DNA of 16,894 bases. It comes from Methanosarcinaceae archaeon. Its GTDB lineage: Archaea > Halobacteriota > Methanosarcinia > Methanosarcinales > Methanosarcinaceae. The stretch is taken from NCBI GenBank assembly GCA_017613335.1, contig JAGAEB010000076.1, positions 1-16,894 on the forward strand. Reading direction: 5' to 3'. The position numbers and the translations under genes are program-made. This document shows, piece after piece, positions 1 through 7,675 of the stretch. Within the stretch, counting starts at the first letter, position 1. Each line of letters starts with the position of its first letter. The notes beneath the pieces were generated by a model, which made no database searches, was not told the origin of the DNA, and worked only from the letters and a program-made list of their open reading frames with translations.

Positions 1-195
1 TGTGTTTCACTTGTGTGTTTCACTTGTGTGTTTCACTTGTGTGTTTCACTTGTGTGTTTCACTTGTGTGTTTCACTCGTGTGTTTCATCTGTGTGTTTCA
101 CTCGTGTGTTTCACTCGTGTGTTTCACTCGTGATTTTCACTCATGTGTTTCACTTATGATCTTCACTCGTTATTTTCTTCGCGTGTTTCACTCAT
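1..195. repeat. 13-nt tandem repeat array (about 14-15 copies)
   Basis: A 13-base unit, TGTGTTTCACTTG, is repeated head to tail from the first base of the window. The first five copies are identical, later ones drift (TTG to TCG; TGTGTTT to TGATTTT) and the last, near 170-195, are degenerate. The array may continue left of the window. It lies directly upstream of the nadC promoter. It is open in one frame only because the unit lacks stops, and the encoded Phe/Cys/Val/Ser repeat is not protein-like. There are no unique spacers, so it is not a CRISPR. Confidence 0.95.
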
Positions 196-208
196 CCGGT
201 TCAACACA

Positions 209-231
209 TTTTTAAATCCGGATCATATATC
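209..231 (+). promoter_or_regulatory. Candidate archaeal promoter of nadC
   Basis: Two TATA-like stretches, TTTTAAAT near 209-216 and CATATAT near 224-230, lie 25-45 bases upstream of the nadC start, right after the 13-nt array ends. The first would place transcription start near 240, leaving a very short leader. Inferred from composition and spacing only. Confidence 0.4.
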
Positions 232-255
232 TGTCAGAAAATTACGGTGGTTCCG

Positions 256-1107
256 ATGATCCTGCAATGTGAAGCAGAGCGTTTTCTGGATGAAGATCTC
301 CGTTATGAAGACATATCCTGTACGCTCGTCCCGTCCGTCGAAACGGATGCGGATATTTTTGTCAAAGAGCCGTGCGTTCTTTCGGGGACGGAAATGGCTG
401 AAACGATCCTGAATTACATGGGCATTTCCTACGAAAAACAGGCTGACGACGGCGACCGTCTTTCTCAGGGCGACGTGATCTTCCGTCTGCACGGCAATTC
501 CGTTTCTGTCCTGCGGGCTGAAAGGCTTGTCCTGAATTTCCTGTCGCACCTCTCAGGCGTTGCCACGGAAACGTCTGAATATGTTTCCGTTGCCGCTGAT
601 GCCTGCCGGAAAGCAGGCGTCGGGATCGTGCCGAAGATCGCCTGCACGCGCAAAACGATGCCGGGTCTCAGGAAATACGAAAAAGAGGCCGTCAGAGACG
701 GCGGCGGCGATGCGCACAGGAATGATCTGTCCGACTGTGTCATGATCAAAGACAATCACATCGCCGTCATGGGTCTCGAAAATGCTGTCCGGAGCGCCCG
801 TGAAAAAGCAAGTTTCACCAAAAAGATCGACGTCGAGACGGAATCCCCTGAAGACGCCGTCAGCGCGGCGGCTCTCGGCGCAGATATCGTCATGCTCGAC
901 AACATGAGACCGGACATGATCAGAAAGACCGTCCGGATGCTCGAAGAAGCCGGCCTGCGCGACAGGATCATCCTCGAAGCCTCAGGCGGCATCCACAAAG
1001 GAAACCTCGAAGAATACGCCGTCACGGGCATCGATGTCATATCGATCAGCGCGATCGTCACACAGGCCAAATGGATCGATATAAGCCTTGATGTCAGGCA
1101 GTCCTGA
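256..1107 (+). CDS. nadC: Nicotinate-nucleotide pyrophosphorylase (quinolinate phosphoribosyltransferase)
   Basis: NadC condenses quinolinate with PRPP to give nicotinate mononucleotide, CO2 and pyrophosphate in cytosolic de novo NAD synthesis. The 283-residue protein has the normal family length. Visible hallmarks are the N-terminal LDEDLRYEDIS segment, the helix NFLSHLSGVAT, the PRPP/quinolinate-binding run TRKTMPGLRKYEKEAVRDGGG, then AHRNDLSD and the IKDNHI motif, and the C-terminal barrel strands with ADIVMLDNM and LEASGGI. The GGG-D-x-HR form is typical of archaeal NadC. The related molybdenum-cluster protein ModD lacks the IKDNHI lysine and asparagine motif, so ModD is unlikely. A GTG at 247 is in frame, but ATG 256 is preferred because GGTGG at 246-250 lies at ribosome-site distance. 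The usual partners nadA and aspartate dehydrogenase are not adjacent here. Confidence 0.93.
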   Translation: MILQCEAERFLDEDLRYEDISCTLVPSVETDADIFVKEPCVLSGTEMAETILNYMGISYEKQADDGDRLSQGDVIFRLHGNSVSVLRAERLVLNFLSHLSGVATETSEYVSVAADACRKAGVGIVPKIACTRKTMPGLRKYEKEAVRDGGGDAHRNDLSDCVMIKDNHIAVMGLENAVRSAREKASFTKKIDVETESPEDAVSAAALGADIVMLDNMRPDMIRKTVRMLEEAGLRDRIILEASGGIHKGNLEEYAVTGIDVISISAIVTQAKWIDISLDVRQS

Positions 1108-1109
1108 CG

Positions 1110-1144
1110 ACGGATCCGGATTCCGGGGACGTCCCTGGATCCGT
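1110..1144 (+). terminator. Hairpin just after nadC
   Basis: Starting 3 bases after the nadC stop, ACGGATCC (1110-1117) pairs perfectly with GGATCCGT (1137-1144), enclosing an inner palindrome GGGACGTCCC (1126-1135). There is no T-run behind it, so it may be an mRNA 3'-end stem rather than a true intrinsic terminator. Confidence 0.4.
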
Positions 1145-1157
1145 GATCGCTGCACGG

Positions 1158-1305
1158 TTCCGAAAACTGCCTGATGTCGAAAACTGCCCGGTGCCGAAAA
1201 CTGCCCGGTGCTGAAAACTGCCTGATGTCGAAAACTGCCCGGTGCTGAAAACTGCCTGATGCTGAAAACTGCCTGATGCTGAAAACTGCCTGATGCTGAA
1301 AACTA
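1158..1305. repeat. 17-nt tandem repeat array
   Basis: Eight full copies (starting at 1170) and one partial copy of a 17-base unit, CCTGATGCTGAAAACTG. A second unit form reads CCCGGTGCTGAAAACTG, and the two forms are interspersed. The last three copies are nearly identical, suggesting recent slippage or unequal exchange. The array lies between the nadC 3' end and a strong TATA box. It produces a spurious reverse-strand reading frame (756-1325). Confidence 0.95.
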
Positions 1306-1315
1306 CTTTTATATA
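1306..1315 (+). promoter_or_regulatory. Strong TATA-like box after the 17-nt array
   Basis: CTTTTATATA follows the last array unit directly and is one of the best TATA matches in the window. Predicted transcription start is near 1337. The next supported start codon on this strand is at 1586, so it would give a leader of about 250 bases containing the 15-nt array, or a separate short RNA. From 1316 to 1418 nothing further is recognisable. Confidence 0.4.
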
Positions 1316-1418
1316 CCATCATCAAGCATAAGCACCCGATTTACCTGCCTGTCTCGCTTCCGGAACGCCGGACGACTTTCCTGACTTATCCGGGCGGAAA
1401 AACGGAAAAAGGCAGAAG

Positions 1419-1428
1419 TTTTAAAAAT
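1419..1428 (+). promoter_or_regulatory. Candidate TATA box for the surface-protein gene
   Basis: TTTTAAAAAT sits about 165 bases upstream of the start codon of the surface-protein gene. It would place transcription start near 1452, inside the following 15-nt array, so the array would form the 5' leader. Confidence 0.35.
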
Positions 1429-1447
1429 TTTCATTGTGTTCATTATT

Positions 1448-1522
1448 CATTGAATTCATGCCCGCTGAATTCATGCTCATTGAATCCATGCCTGCTGAAT
1501 TCGTGTTCATTGAATTCATGCC
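1448..1522. repeat. 15-nt tandem repeat array
   Basis: Five contiguous copies of a 15-base unit related to CATTGAATTCATGCC, alternating between CATTGAAT and CGCTGAAT/TGCTGAAT forms, so the higher-order period is 30 bases. It ends about 50 bases before the ribosome-binding site of the downstream surface protein and is probably transcribed as leader. Confidence 0.9.
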
Positions 1523-1573
1523 CGGTGATGTTTTTTTCACTGATGTTTGTTCATTGACGTTTATTCTGAATCC

Positions 1574-1580
1574 GGAGTGA
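1574..1580 (+). promoter_or_regulatory. Ribosome-binding site deciding a TTG start
   Basis: GGAGTGA lies 5 bases before TTG 1586 and resembles the archaeal consensus GGAGGTGAT. It favours TTG 1586 over the upstream in-frame TTG 1547, which has no such site. Confidence 0.7.
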
Positions 1581-1585
1581 TCTTT

Positions 1586-2899
1586 TTGAAGTACGGAAAA
1601 TTGCTTTTCGGCATGATGATTGCCGTTTTATTATGTCTTTCTGCAGCCTGTCTCGATCCGGCCGCCGCGGCTGAAATGAGATCGATCGAGACGGTGACCG
1701 TTTCCCAGTGGGACGGTTATATGGTCAACAACGTCGTCATCGACGTCGAACAGGCTGTTGTCGATGAAGAAGCCAACAACAGTTCCGACCCGAACAACAG
1801 AGCCATGTTTACGATCTGGGAATGGAAAAACGATGACTGGTCCAAAGTCGGATCGATGACTGTCAGATGCGGTGATAACAATTCCGAGAACTTCACGGCA
1901 GGCGGCGCCAAATTCAATATCGAAGTCCGCAGCGTGACGAAATCCTCGATGTCAGGGACCGTGACGATGATCGTTTCATCGAACATGTCCTCCTCTGAAG
2001 TTTATTACACAGGCGTCGTCAAAGAAGGTCATGCCAACGTGACCGGTGTCGGAAAACCATCCGTCAAAGTGACCAAAAAGGTCAATACGTCATCCGTTTC
2101 TGTCGGCGACCTGATCGAAGTGACAGTCTTCGTTGAAAACACGGGCAGCTATGATGCGCTGAACGTGACGGTCAATGACCGGACGCAGGAAAAATTCGTT
2201 CTGATGGAGACGATCATCAACGACACAAAGATCAAGACACTCGAGCAGGATTCCAACAGGACCGTCCTGATGTACAGACTCAAAGCCGTCGAGCCCGGTA
2301 CGTTCAGCCTTTCCGACACGACAGTCAGCTTCGTCAACGGCGCCAACCAGTCATACAGCGCCTCCACATCTTCCGTGCCGACCGTGACCGTTGCCGCCGG
2401 ATCCGTCGATATGCCTGACATCCACATGACGAACACGCTCAATGACACGCAGATGGAAGCCAAGATCGGCAAGATCAAAGGCACACTGACCGTCAGAAAC
2501 ACCGGCACCGCCACAGCTGAAAACGTCCGCATCGATCTCATCGCGGACGGCCTGAACATCACCGGCGAAAACCTCTCCGGCAACAGTGTCTTCTACACAT
2601 CCGTTCAGCCGAACAACGACAAAGTCATCGAATACACGCTCACGGCCGATGAATCCGGCAGCTACGTCGTCAGGGCCGAAGCAGCTTATCAGTACCCGAC
2701 GGAAAACGGCGTTCAGACAGGCACACAGTCGACCGACAAAATAACCATCACGGTCGAAGACAACAAAGCCATTTCCGTCGCGTCCAAAATCCCGTGGTAC
2801 GTTATCTTCATCCCGATCATCCTCATCGCAGCGATCGCCTTCTTCCTCTGGCGCCGCAGAAGAGAATACAGATTCCGATCAGGTCCATCCGGCTCATGA
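1586..2899 (+). CDS. Secreted, membrane-anchored surface protein with BatA/DUF11-like beta domains
   Basis: A 437-residue extracytoplasmic protein of unknown specific role. From the TTG start it begins KYGKLLFGMMIAVLLCLSAA, a classic signal peptide with likely cleavage near the AAAA/E run at residues 25-30. Residues about 30-150 are beta-rich, with patterns like those of archaeal S-layer-associated proteins. Residues about 155-275 resemble a DUF11/BatA-type Ig-like domain (VSVGDLIEVTVFVENTG). Residues about 285-390 form a second such domain (KGTLTVRNTGTATAENVRI). A single membrane helix at about 404-424 is followed by a four-arginine stop-transfer and a short cytoplasmic tail. Many N-x-S/T sequons suggest N-glycosylation. 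Topology is therefore mostly outside the cell. It appears monocistronic and ends before a strong terminator. A cell-envelope or adhesion role is inference; no catalytic motif is visible. Confidence 0.75.
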   Translation: MKYGKLLFGMMIAVLLCLSAACLDPAAAAEMRSIETVTVSQWDGYMVNNVVIDVEQAVVDEEANNSSDPNNRAMFTIWEWKNDDWSKVGSMTVRCGDNNSENFTAGGAKFNIEVRSVTKSSMSGTVTMIVSSNMSSSEVYYTGVVKEGHANVTGVGKPSVKVTKKVNTSSVSVGDLIEVTVFVENTGSYDALNVTVNDRTQEKFVLMETIINDTKIKTLEQDSNRTVLMYRLKAVEPGTFSLSDTTVSFVNGANQSYSASTSSVPTVTVAAGSVDMPDIHMTNTLNDTQMEAKIGKIKGTLTVRNTGTATAENVRIDLIADGLNITGENLSGNSVFYTSVQPNNDKVIEYTLTADESGSYVVRAEAAYQYPTENGVQTGTQSTDKITITVEDNKAISVASKIPWYVIFIPIILIAAIAFFLWRRRREYRFRSGPSGS

Positions 2900-3052
2900 C
2901 CGCGCCTGTCAGCCCGGTCAGAAGCAGATCAGACAGACCGGAAAACAGATGACCGAAATCCGAAAAAAAAGATAACCGAAATCTAAAACAGATCACGCAG
3001 ACATCAGTCCCGGGCCGTTCCCGGGAAATCCCGGAAAACTGCCGGCAGACAA

Positions 3053-3087
3053 GGCGGCGGATCAGATGATCCGCTGCCTTTTTTTTT
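3053..3087 (+). terminator. Hairpin plus T-run terminator
   Basis: GGCGGCGGATC (3053-3063) pairs with GATCCGCTGCC (3068-3078) across an AGAT loop, with one G-U pair in 11. Nine consecutive T follow at 3079-3087. The form is that of a bacterial intrinsic terminator, downstream of the surface-protein gene. The stretch 2900-3052 before it is purine-rich with loose repeats of CCGAAATC and no gene. Confidence 0.8.
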
Positions 3088-3113
3088 ATCCGTTCGTTCG
3101 TCCTCAGCAATCA

Positions 3114-3187
3114 TTCCGTTTCTTCTGTCAGTTCACCCGTGCTTTAACGATCCGTTCCGTTTTTTCTGTCAGATCAGCCCGGCTTTT
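3114..3187. repeat. Imperfect direct repeat, period 41
   Basis: Two 33-base copies (3114-3146 and 3155-3187) share TTCCGTTTnTTCTGTCAG and a following TCAnCC/GCTTT block with a few substitutions. They lie in the gene-free stretch between the terminator and the tubulin-like gene. No gene or RNA is recognised in 3088-3280. Confidence 0.6.
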
Positions 3188-3280
3188 TGACCGGTCCTGC
3201 CGGCTTTTTTCATCAGAACGATCACCTGCGGATCCCGCATCAGATTCTGCGCCGGGCCTTCTCTTCATGCTGTTTGTAAT

Positions 3281-3290
3281 ACTTATATAT
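3281..3290 (+). promoter_or_regulatory. TATA box of the tubulin-like gene
   Basis: ACTTATATAT is preceded by an A-rich element (GTAATA) in the position of the archaeal BRE. It predicts transcription start near 3313 and a leader of about 80 bases before TTG 3396. Confidence 0.55.
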
Positions 3291-3395
3291 CGGAATCGGG
3301 TTAATCCTATCCATAATCGAGTTATGCCCGACGCATTTCTGAAAATAAAGAAATTGAAAAACGGTTATCTGACGTAAATTTACGGAGAGATTTTT

Positions 3396-4523
3396 TTGCT
3401 TAATGTGTTACTTATCGGAAACGGTCAGTGCGGCAACAGGATCCTGGATGCTGTGAACCGTCTTTCCATGAACCGCGGATCTTCAGTCAAAGAAGCAAGC
3501 GGCGGTCTGTCGAAATATTTTTCAAAGCACAAATACAAAAGCAACGTCGAAACCGTTGCGATCAACACCGCGATCAACGACCTGAAAGAAATGAAGTTCA
3601 CAAAGGCAAAGGACAGGATCCACATCCCCAACCTTCACGGTGTCGGCGCCAACCGCAAATACGGCAAAGAAGTCTTCGAACAGCAGAAAGGCATGATCAT
3701 GCGCCTGCTCGAAGAACGCCCGCGTCCGGATGTCGCTTTCGTGATCACTTCCGCATCAGGCGGAACCGGTTCATCTTTTACGCCGCCGCTGATCGAAGAG
3801 ATCAAGAAAGTGCATGATTATCCTGTCTATGCCATCGTCATCCTGCCGTTCCGCGAAGAAGGAACGCTTTATCTCCAGAACGCCGCCTTCATGCTCAAGG
3901 AACTCCGCGAAGGACCCTGCGACGGCGTCATCCTCGTCGACAATCAGTATCTCAAATCGATCGGCGGCAACTATCAGGATGCTTATGACGGGATCAACAC
4001 GATGATCGCCAAGAGACTTCTTTTCCTGCTGGATTCCCTCGACAGCGAAATGATGATGGTGACCGACCTCGGTGACTTCAAGACGGTCATGAGCGGCGGC
4101 GCCGGTCTTGCAACGATCGGCTACGCCAAAGCGGAAACGGAAACGCCGATCAGGAACCTGATCCAGAATTCCGTCTCGCCGAGCGGTCTCCTGTTCTCGA
4201 CGGACGTCTATCAGGAAGCGTCCCGTGCCATGATCATCATCAAAGGCGACAAAAAATATCTCAGCATCGACGAGATCTCCGCAGAAGTCGAAAAACTGAC
4301 GAGCGCCGTCGGCCACGTTTTCAAAGGCATCATCATCCAGAACGGCGAACTCCCGGAAGTGCTCTGCGTCCTGACGCTCTCTTCCGCCGAAGCGCTCGAA
4401 GGCCTCTATGAAGGCGCCGTTGCCGCGATCAACACTGAAAGGACCAAGAAAGACAAGATCAGACGCGAAAAAGAATTCGACAGCTCTTTCCTGTCTATCG
4501 ACGGCCTCGAACCGGAATACTGA
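3396..4523 (+). CDS. CetZ/tubulin-like GTPase
   Basis: A 375-residue tubulin/FtsZ-superfamily protein of the kind found in methanogens and haloarchaea. Family members bind GTP and polymerise; haloarchaeal CetZ affects cell shape. Seen here: GNGQCGNRI at residues 8-16 (T1 loop, same spacing as beta-tubulin G10-Q11-C12-G13-N14), AINTAINDLK (T2), HGVGANRKYG (T3), the glycine loop SGGTGSS at 121-127 (T4; the usual last glycine is serine), PFREEGT (T5), and TDLGDFKTVMSGG (T7). Aligned on the DxxTVMS stretch, D224 and D227 correspond to the two catalytic aspartates of FtsZ, so GTPase activity looks intact. The C-terminal tail is acidic. The TTG start is supported by GGAGAGA at 3384-3390 and by the position of the T1 loop. 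The gene is flanked by its own TATA box and terminator. The exact subfamily (canonical CetZ or a methanogen-specific branch) is uncertain. Confidence 0.85.
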   Translation: MLNVLLIGNGQCGNRILDAVNRLSMNRGSSVKEASGGLSKYFSKHKYKSNVETVAINTAINDLKEMKFTKAKDRIHIPNLHGVGANRKYGKEVFEQQKGMIMRLLEERPRPDVAFVITSASGGTGSSFTPPLIEEIKKVHDYPVYAIVILPFREEGTLYLQNAAFMLKELREGPCDGVILVDNQYLKSIGGNYQDAYDGINTMIAKRLLFLLDSLDSEMMMVTDLGDFKTVMSGGAGLATIGYAKAETETPIRNLIQNSVSPSGLLFSTDVYQEASRAMIIIKGDKKYLSIDEISAEVEKLTSAVGHVFKGIIIQNGELPEVLCVLTLSSAEALEGLYEGAVAAINTERTKKDKIRREKEFDSSFLSIDGLEPEY

Positions 4524-4609
4524 TCCCGGTTCTTATCCGTCCGTTCCTGTGACATCCGGTTCCGTGACATCCGTCCCCGCAACCGCCGTCACCGTAACGG
4601 ATATATGGT

Positions 4610-4644
4610 TTCAGCCGGCAGATCTTCCGGCTGAACATTTTTTT
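4610..4644 (+). terminator. Hairpin plus T-run terminator after the tubulin-like gene
   Basis: TTCAGCCGG (4610-4618) pairs perfectly with CCGGCTGAA (4627-4635) around an 8-base loop, followed within two bases by seven T (4638-4644). It lies 87 bases downstream of the stop. The remainder of 4524-4810 holds no recognisable gene. Confidence 0.75.
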
Positions 4645-4810
4645 CCGATCTCCTGAAAAATGTCTCCTGATCTTTCCGGACTTAAATCTTTTCTGATCGG
4701 GCGAAAAACGATCCTTTTTTATCCGCATATGCTTTCTGTCCGCCCGGAAAGGATGAGAGCATAGGCCTCTGATCTGAAAGATCCAAAAGATGAAGACGAA
4801 CAACAAAAGC

Positions 4811-4935
4811 GAATGAAAAAACGAACGACGAAAGCGAATGAAAAACGAACGACGAAAGCGAATGAAAAACGAACGACGAAAGCGAATGACAAAAACGAAC
4901 GACGAAAGCGAATGACAAAAACGAACGACGAAAAC
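4811..4935. repeat. 24-26-nt tandem array immediately upstream of mcm
   Basis: Five copies built around ACGAACGACGAAAG with a leading GAATG. Individual unit lengths are 25, 24, 24, 26 and 26 bases. The length changes shift frame, which argues against the array being coding. It ends 5 bases before the mcm ribosome site. Several units contain an ATG; those at 4813 and 4912 are in frame with mcm. Confidence 0.93.
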
Positions 4936-4940
4936 GAAAA

Positions 4941-4947
4941 AGGTGAT
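4941..4947 (+). promoter_or_regulatory. Ribosome-binding site of mcm
   Basis: AGGTGAT, with CC following, matches the archaeal anti-SD and lies directly before ATG 4951. It decides this start against the in-frame ATG at 4813 inside the repeat array. Confidence 0.75.
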
Positions 4948-4950
4948 CCG

Positions 4951-7065
4951 ATGGCTTCAGCCGGCGACAAATGGAACAAAAAACTCAAAGATTTTCTGAA
5001 ACGTTACTATAACGACGAGATCATGGAACTGGCCAACGCCTATCCGAATCAGAGGAGCCTGACCGTCAGTTTCCGCGACATTGACATTTACAACCGGGAC
5101 ATCGCCGCCGAGCTGATCGAAAATCCGGAAAGGATGATCCCGGCGTTTGAGGCGGCTCTCCGGGATGTTGAAGTGCCTTTTCAGAAAAGTCTTGACAATG
5201 CGCACATCAGGATCATCAACGTTCCCGGGCGGATCCCGATCCGCGATCTGAGGAGCAGGAACATCGGGAAATTCATCTCCGTCGAAGGCATGATCAGAAG
5301 GGCGACGGAAGTCCGCCCGCGGATGCTCAAAGCCGCTTTCAGATGCCTCCGTTGCGATTACATCACATACGTCGACCAGCCCGGGATGCGCCTCGAAGAA
5401 CCGTTCGCCGGCTGTGAAAATGAGACCTGCGGCAAAAAGGGTCCTTTCAAGATCTCCGTCGAGGATTCCGAATTCGTCGACTCCCAGAAAGCCCAGCTGC
5501 AGGAATCCCCGGAAAACCTCAGCGGCGGGTCGAATCCCCAGAACATCGAAATCGATCTCTCGGACGACATCACCGGAAAAGTCCGGCCGGGCGACCGCGT
5601 GATCATCAACGGCATTCTCCGCTCCGTCCAGAGGCCTCTGCGGGAAGGCAAATCCACTTTTTTCGATCTCGTCCTGGAAGCCAATTCCATTGAAAAAACG
5701 GACAAGGAATTCGATGAGCTTGACATCACGCCCGAAGAGGAAGAAGAGATCCTCCGCCTCAGCAAAGATCCCGGCATCTACGAAAAGATCGTCAAGTCGA
5801 TCGCGCCGATGATCTACGGCTCCGGCCTGATCACCGACGTCAAGGAAGCCATGATGCTCCAGCTGTTCTCGGGCGTCACGAAAGAGCTGCCCGACGGTTC
5901 CCGTGTCCGCGGGGATATCCATATCCTGCTCGTCGGTGACCCGGGCGTCGCCAAAAGTCAGCTGCTGCGCTATATCGTCCGTCTGTCTCCGAGAGGTGTC
6001 TTCTCGTCAGGCAAAAGCGCGTCTGCGAGCGGTCTCACAGCCGCGATGGTCCGGGATGATCTCGGCGACGGCCGCTGGACGATCGAAGGCGGCGCGCTCG
6101 TGATGGCAGACATGGGCATCGCAGCCGTCGATGAAATGGATAAGATGTCCGACGACGACAAAAGCGCCCTTCACGAAGCCATGGAACAGCAGACGATCAG
6201 CATCGCCAAAGCCGGCGTGATCGCCACGCTGAAATCAAGATGCGCCCTTCTGGGCGCCGCCAACCCGATCTACGGCCGTTTCAACATATATGAAGGCCTT
6301 GCCGGGCAGATCGACATGCCGCCGGCCCTTCTTTCCCGTTTCGATCTCATCTTCATCATTCTGGACACGCCGGATGCCGATACCGACAACAAGATCGCAT
6401 CCCACATTATCCAGACGCATTATGCCGGCGAACTTCTGAGTCAGAAGGAAAAACTTTCCGGATCGGCCGTCACCCGGGAACTGATCGATCAGGAGATCAA
6501 GACGATCGACCCCGAGATCCCGCCGGATCTTCTCCGGAAATATGTCGCCTATGCCAGAAGAAACGTCTCCCCGGTCATGAATGAAGAAGCCCGTCAGCAT
6601 CTCATCAAATATTATACGGATCTCAGAAAACTCGGCGAAGGCAAAGATTCGGCTGTTCCTGCAACCGCCAGGCAGCTCGAAGCCCTCGTCCGTCTGACAG
6701 AAGCAGGCGCCCGCGTCCGTCTTGACAACAACGCCACGCTCGAAGACGCCAAACGGACGACCCGCATCTCTCTGGAGTGCCTCAAAAAAGTGGGGATCGA
6801 TCCGGAGACCGGCAACTACGATTCGGATATCGTCAACGTCGGCGTCAGCAAATCCCAGAGAGACCGGATCAGCCTGCTCAAAGAGATCATCAGGACCACC
6901 TGCAGCAAAGCCGAAAACGGAAAAGCCCTGATCGAAGACATTTTCATCGAAGCCGAAAAATCAGGCCTCACGCGCGACAACGTCGAACTCAACATCGAAA
7001 AGATGAGCCAGAGCGGCGAACTGATCAAACCCGACAAAGACCACATCAAATGGATCAGGAGATGA
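4951..7065 (+). CDS. mcm: MCM replicative DNA helicase
   Basis: The 704-residue ATP-driven 3'-5' helicase unwinds DNA at the archaeal replication fork as a ring, normally a homohexamer. Domain order: N-terminal helical/OB region (1-260) with a zinc site C132-x2-C135 and C155-x4-C160; AAA+ core with MCM-type Walker A GDPGVAKSQ (329-337, K335), Walker B DEMDKM (D394, E395), sensor-1 GAANP (N438) and arginine finger SRF (R463); lid region; and a C-terminal winged helix (about 625-704). All key residues are present, there is no intein, and length is typical. The long in-frame extension upstream of 4951 is repeat-derived and lacks a ribosome site. Close similarity to Methanosarcina-type MCM (for example LDITPEEEEEIL) supports a Methanomicrobia-like host. 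The stop overlaps or abuts the DUF424 start, suggesting co-translation. Confidence 0.97.
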   Translation: MASAGDKWNKKLKDFLKRYYNDEIMELANAYPNQRSLTVSFRDIDIYNRDIAAELIENPERMIPAFEAALRDVEVPFQKSLDNAHIRIINVPGRIPIRDLRSRNIGKFISVEGMIRRATEVRPRMLKAAFRCLRCDYITYVDQPGMRLEEPFAGCENETCGKKGPFKISVEDSEFVDSQKAQLQESPENLSGGSNPQNIEIDLSDDITGKVRPGDRVIINGILRSVQRPLREGKSTFFDLVLEANSIEKTDKEFDELDITPEEEEEILRLSKDPGIYEKIVKSIAPMIYGSGLITDVKEAMMLQLFSGVTKELPDGSRVRGDIHILLVGDPGVAKSQLLRYIVRLSPRGVFSSGKSASASGLTAAMVRDDLGDGRWTIEGGALVMADMGIAAVDEMDKMSDDDKSALHEAMEQQTISIAKAGVIATLKSRCALLGAANPIYGRFNIYEGLAGQIDMPPALLSRFDLIFIILDTPDADTDNKIASHIIQTHYAGELLSQKEKLSGSAVTRELIDQEIKTIDPEIPPDLLRKYVAYARRNVSPVMNEEARQHLIKYYTDLRKLGEGKDSAVPATARQLEALVRLTEAGARVRLDNNATLEDAKRTTRISLECLKKVGIDPETGNYDSDIVNVGVSKSQRDRISLLKEIIRTTCSKAENGKALIEDIFIEAEKSGLTRDNVELNIEKMSQSGELIKPDKDHIKWIRR

Positions 7066-7067
7066 CA

Positions 7068-7358
7068 ATGTATCTTAAAACCTATAAAACTGAAAAAAAT
7101 TTCATGGTCGCCGTCTGCGACAAAGAACTCATCGGCCGGAAACTGATGCACGGCGATGTCGTCATAGAGATCACCGAAGGCTATTACAAAGGCGAACCGG
7201 CCGATGAATCCGAGATCATCGATGCGCTCATGCAGGCAACGACCGCCAACATCTTCGGACAGAAATCAGTCAACTGCGCCGTTAAAGCAGGCATCGTCGA
7301 TGAAGACAGCATCCTGATGATCGAAGACGTGCCCCATGCTCTTTATTTTACGCTCTGA
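7068..7358 (+). CDS. DUF424 family protein
   Basis: A 96-residue soluble archaeal protein of the DUF424 family, whose function is not established. Family features visible are the opening YLKTYKTEKNFMVAVCDKELIG, the middle EGYYKGEPADESEI and ATTANIFGQKSVNCAV, and the ending EDVPHALYFTL. An ATG at 7062 overlaps the mcm stop (ATGA). However, the AGGAG at 7057-7061 is ideally spaced for ATG 7068, which also gives the usual family N-terminus, so 7068 is chosen. The tight link with mcm is evidence for one transcript and possibly a replication- or translation-related role; that role is inference. Confidence 0.88.
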   Translation: MYLKTYKTEKNFMVAVCDKELIGRKLMHGDVVIEITEGYYKGEPADESEIIDALMQATTANIFGQKSVNCAVKAGIVDEDSILMIEDVPHALYFTL

Positions 7359-7675
7359 GACATTTCTGATCAGCCCGGGTATCCGCGGACAGATCTGCCC
7401 GGATATCCGTGAAAAGATCAGATATGCCTTTCCGGATCAGGACTTTATGCTCTGATCCGCCCGTCTTCATTTTTTCTTCTCTTTTCTTATCAGTCATGAT
7501 CATGTCCGGAAAACCGTATGGACCGTTTTCCTCCGGGGCCTGTGAAAAAAATAAAACAGAATGCAGCGGACAGGATGATCTGCCGCCGTTTTATCCGAAG
7601 ATCGGTTTTCCTGATCCGGGATGATCCGGAAATGTTTCAGAAACCGTCCGGCACATATCGGGAAAAGAGGCAACC
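7359..7675. other. Gene-free convergent spacer
   Basis: About 315 bases between DUF424 (+) and the symporter (-). It contains short GC-rich inverted elements: CCCGG/GATATCC around 7375-7410, and CCGGAAAAC (7506-7514) against an interrupted GTTTTC..CCGG (7525-7536) that may form a hairpin. No credible gene, RNA or promoter is seen; the small open frames have no ribosome site or protein-like composition. Confidence 0.5.

Noticed and set aside
15..215. Small Cys/Phe/Val-rich protein
   Set aside because: It is translated from the 13-nt repeat, has no ribosome site and no protein-like composition.
256..1107. ModD (molybdenum transport protein) instead of NadC
   Set aside because: The IKDNHI and TRKTMPGLR motifs are those of quinolinate phosphoribosyltransferase, and no mod transport genes are adjacent.
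756..1325. Minus-strand 189-residue protein
   Set aside because: Half is the 17-nt array read backwards and half is a shadow of nadC.
4813..4950. Native N-terminal extension of MCM
   Set aside because: It is repeat-derived, with unit lengths that break the frame, and the strong AGGTGAT site sits before ATG 4951.
4957..5922. Minus-strand 321-residue protein
   Set aside because: It lies opposite mcm, whose conserved zinc and AAA+ motifs show the plus strand is coding; its composition is typical of a codon shadow.
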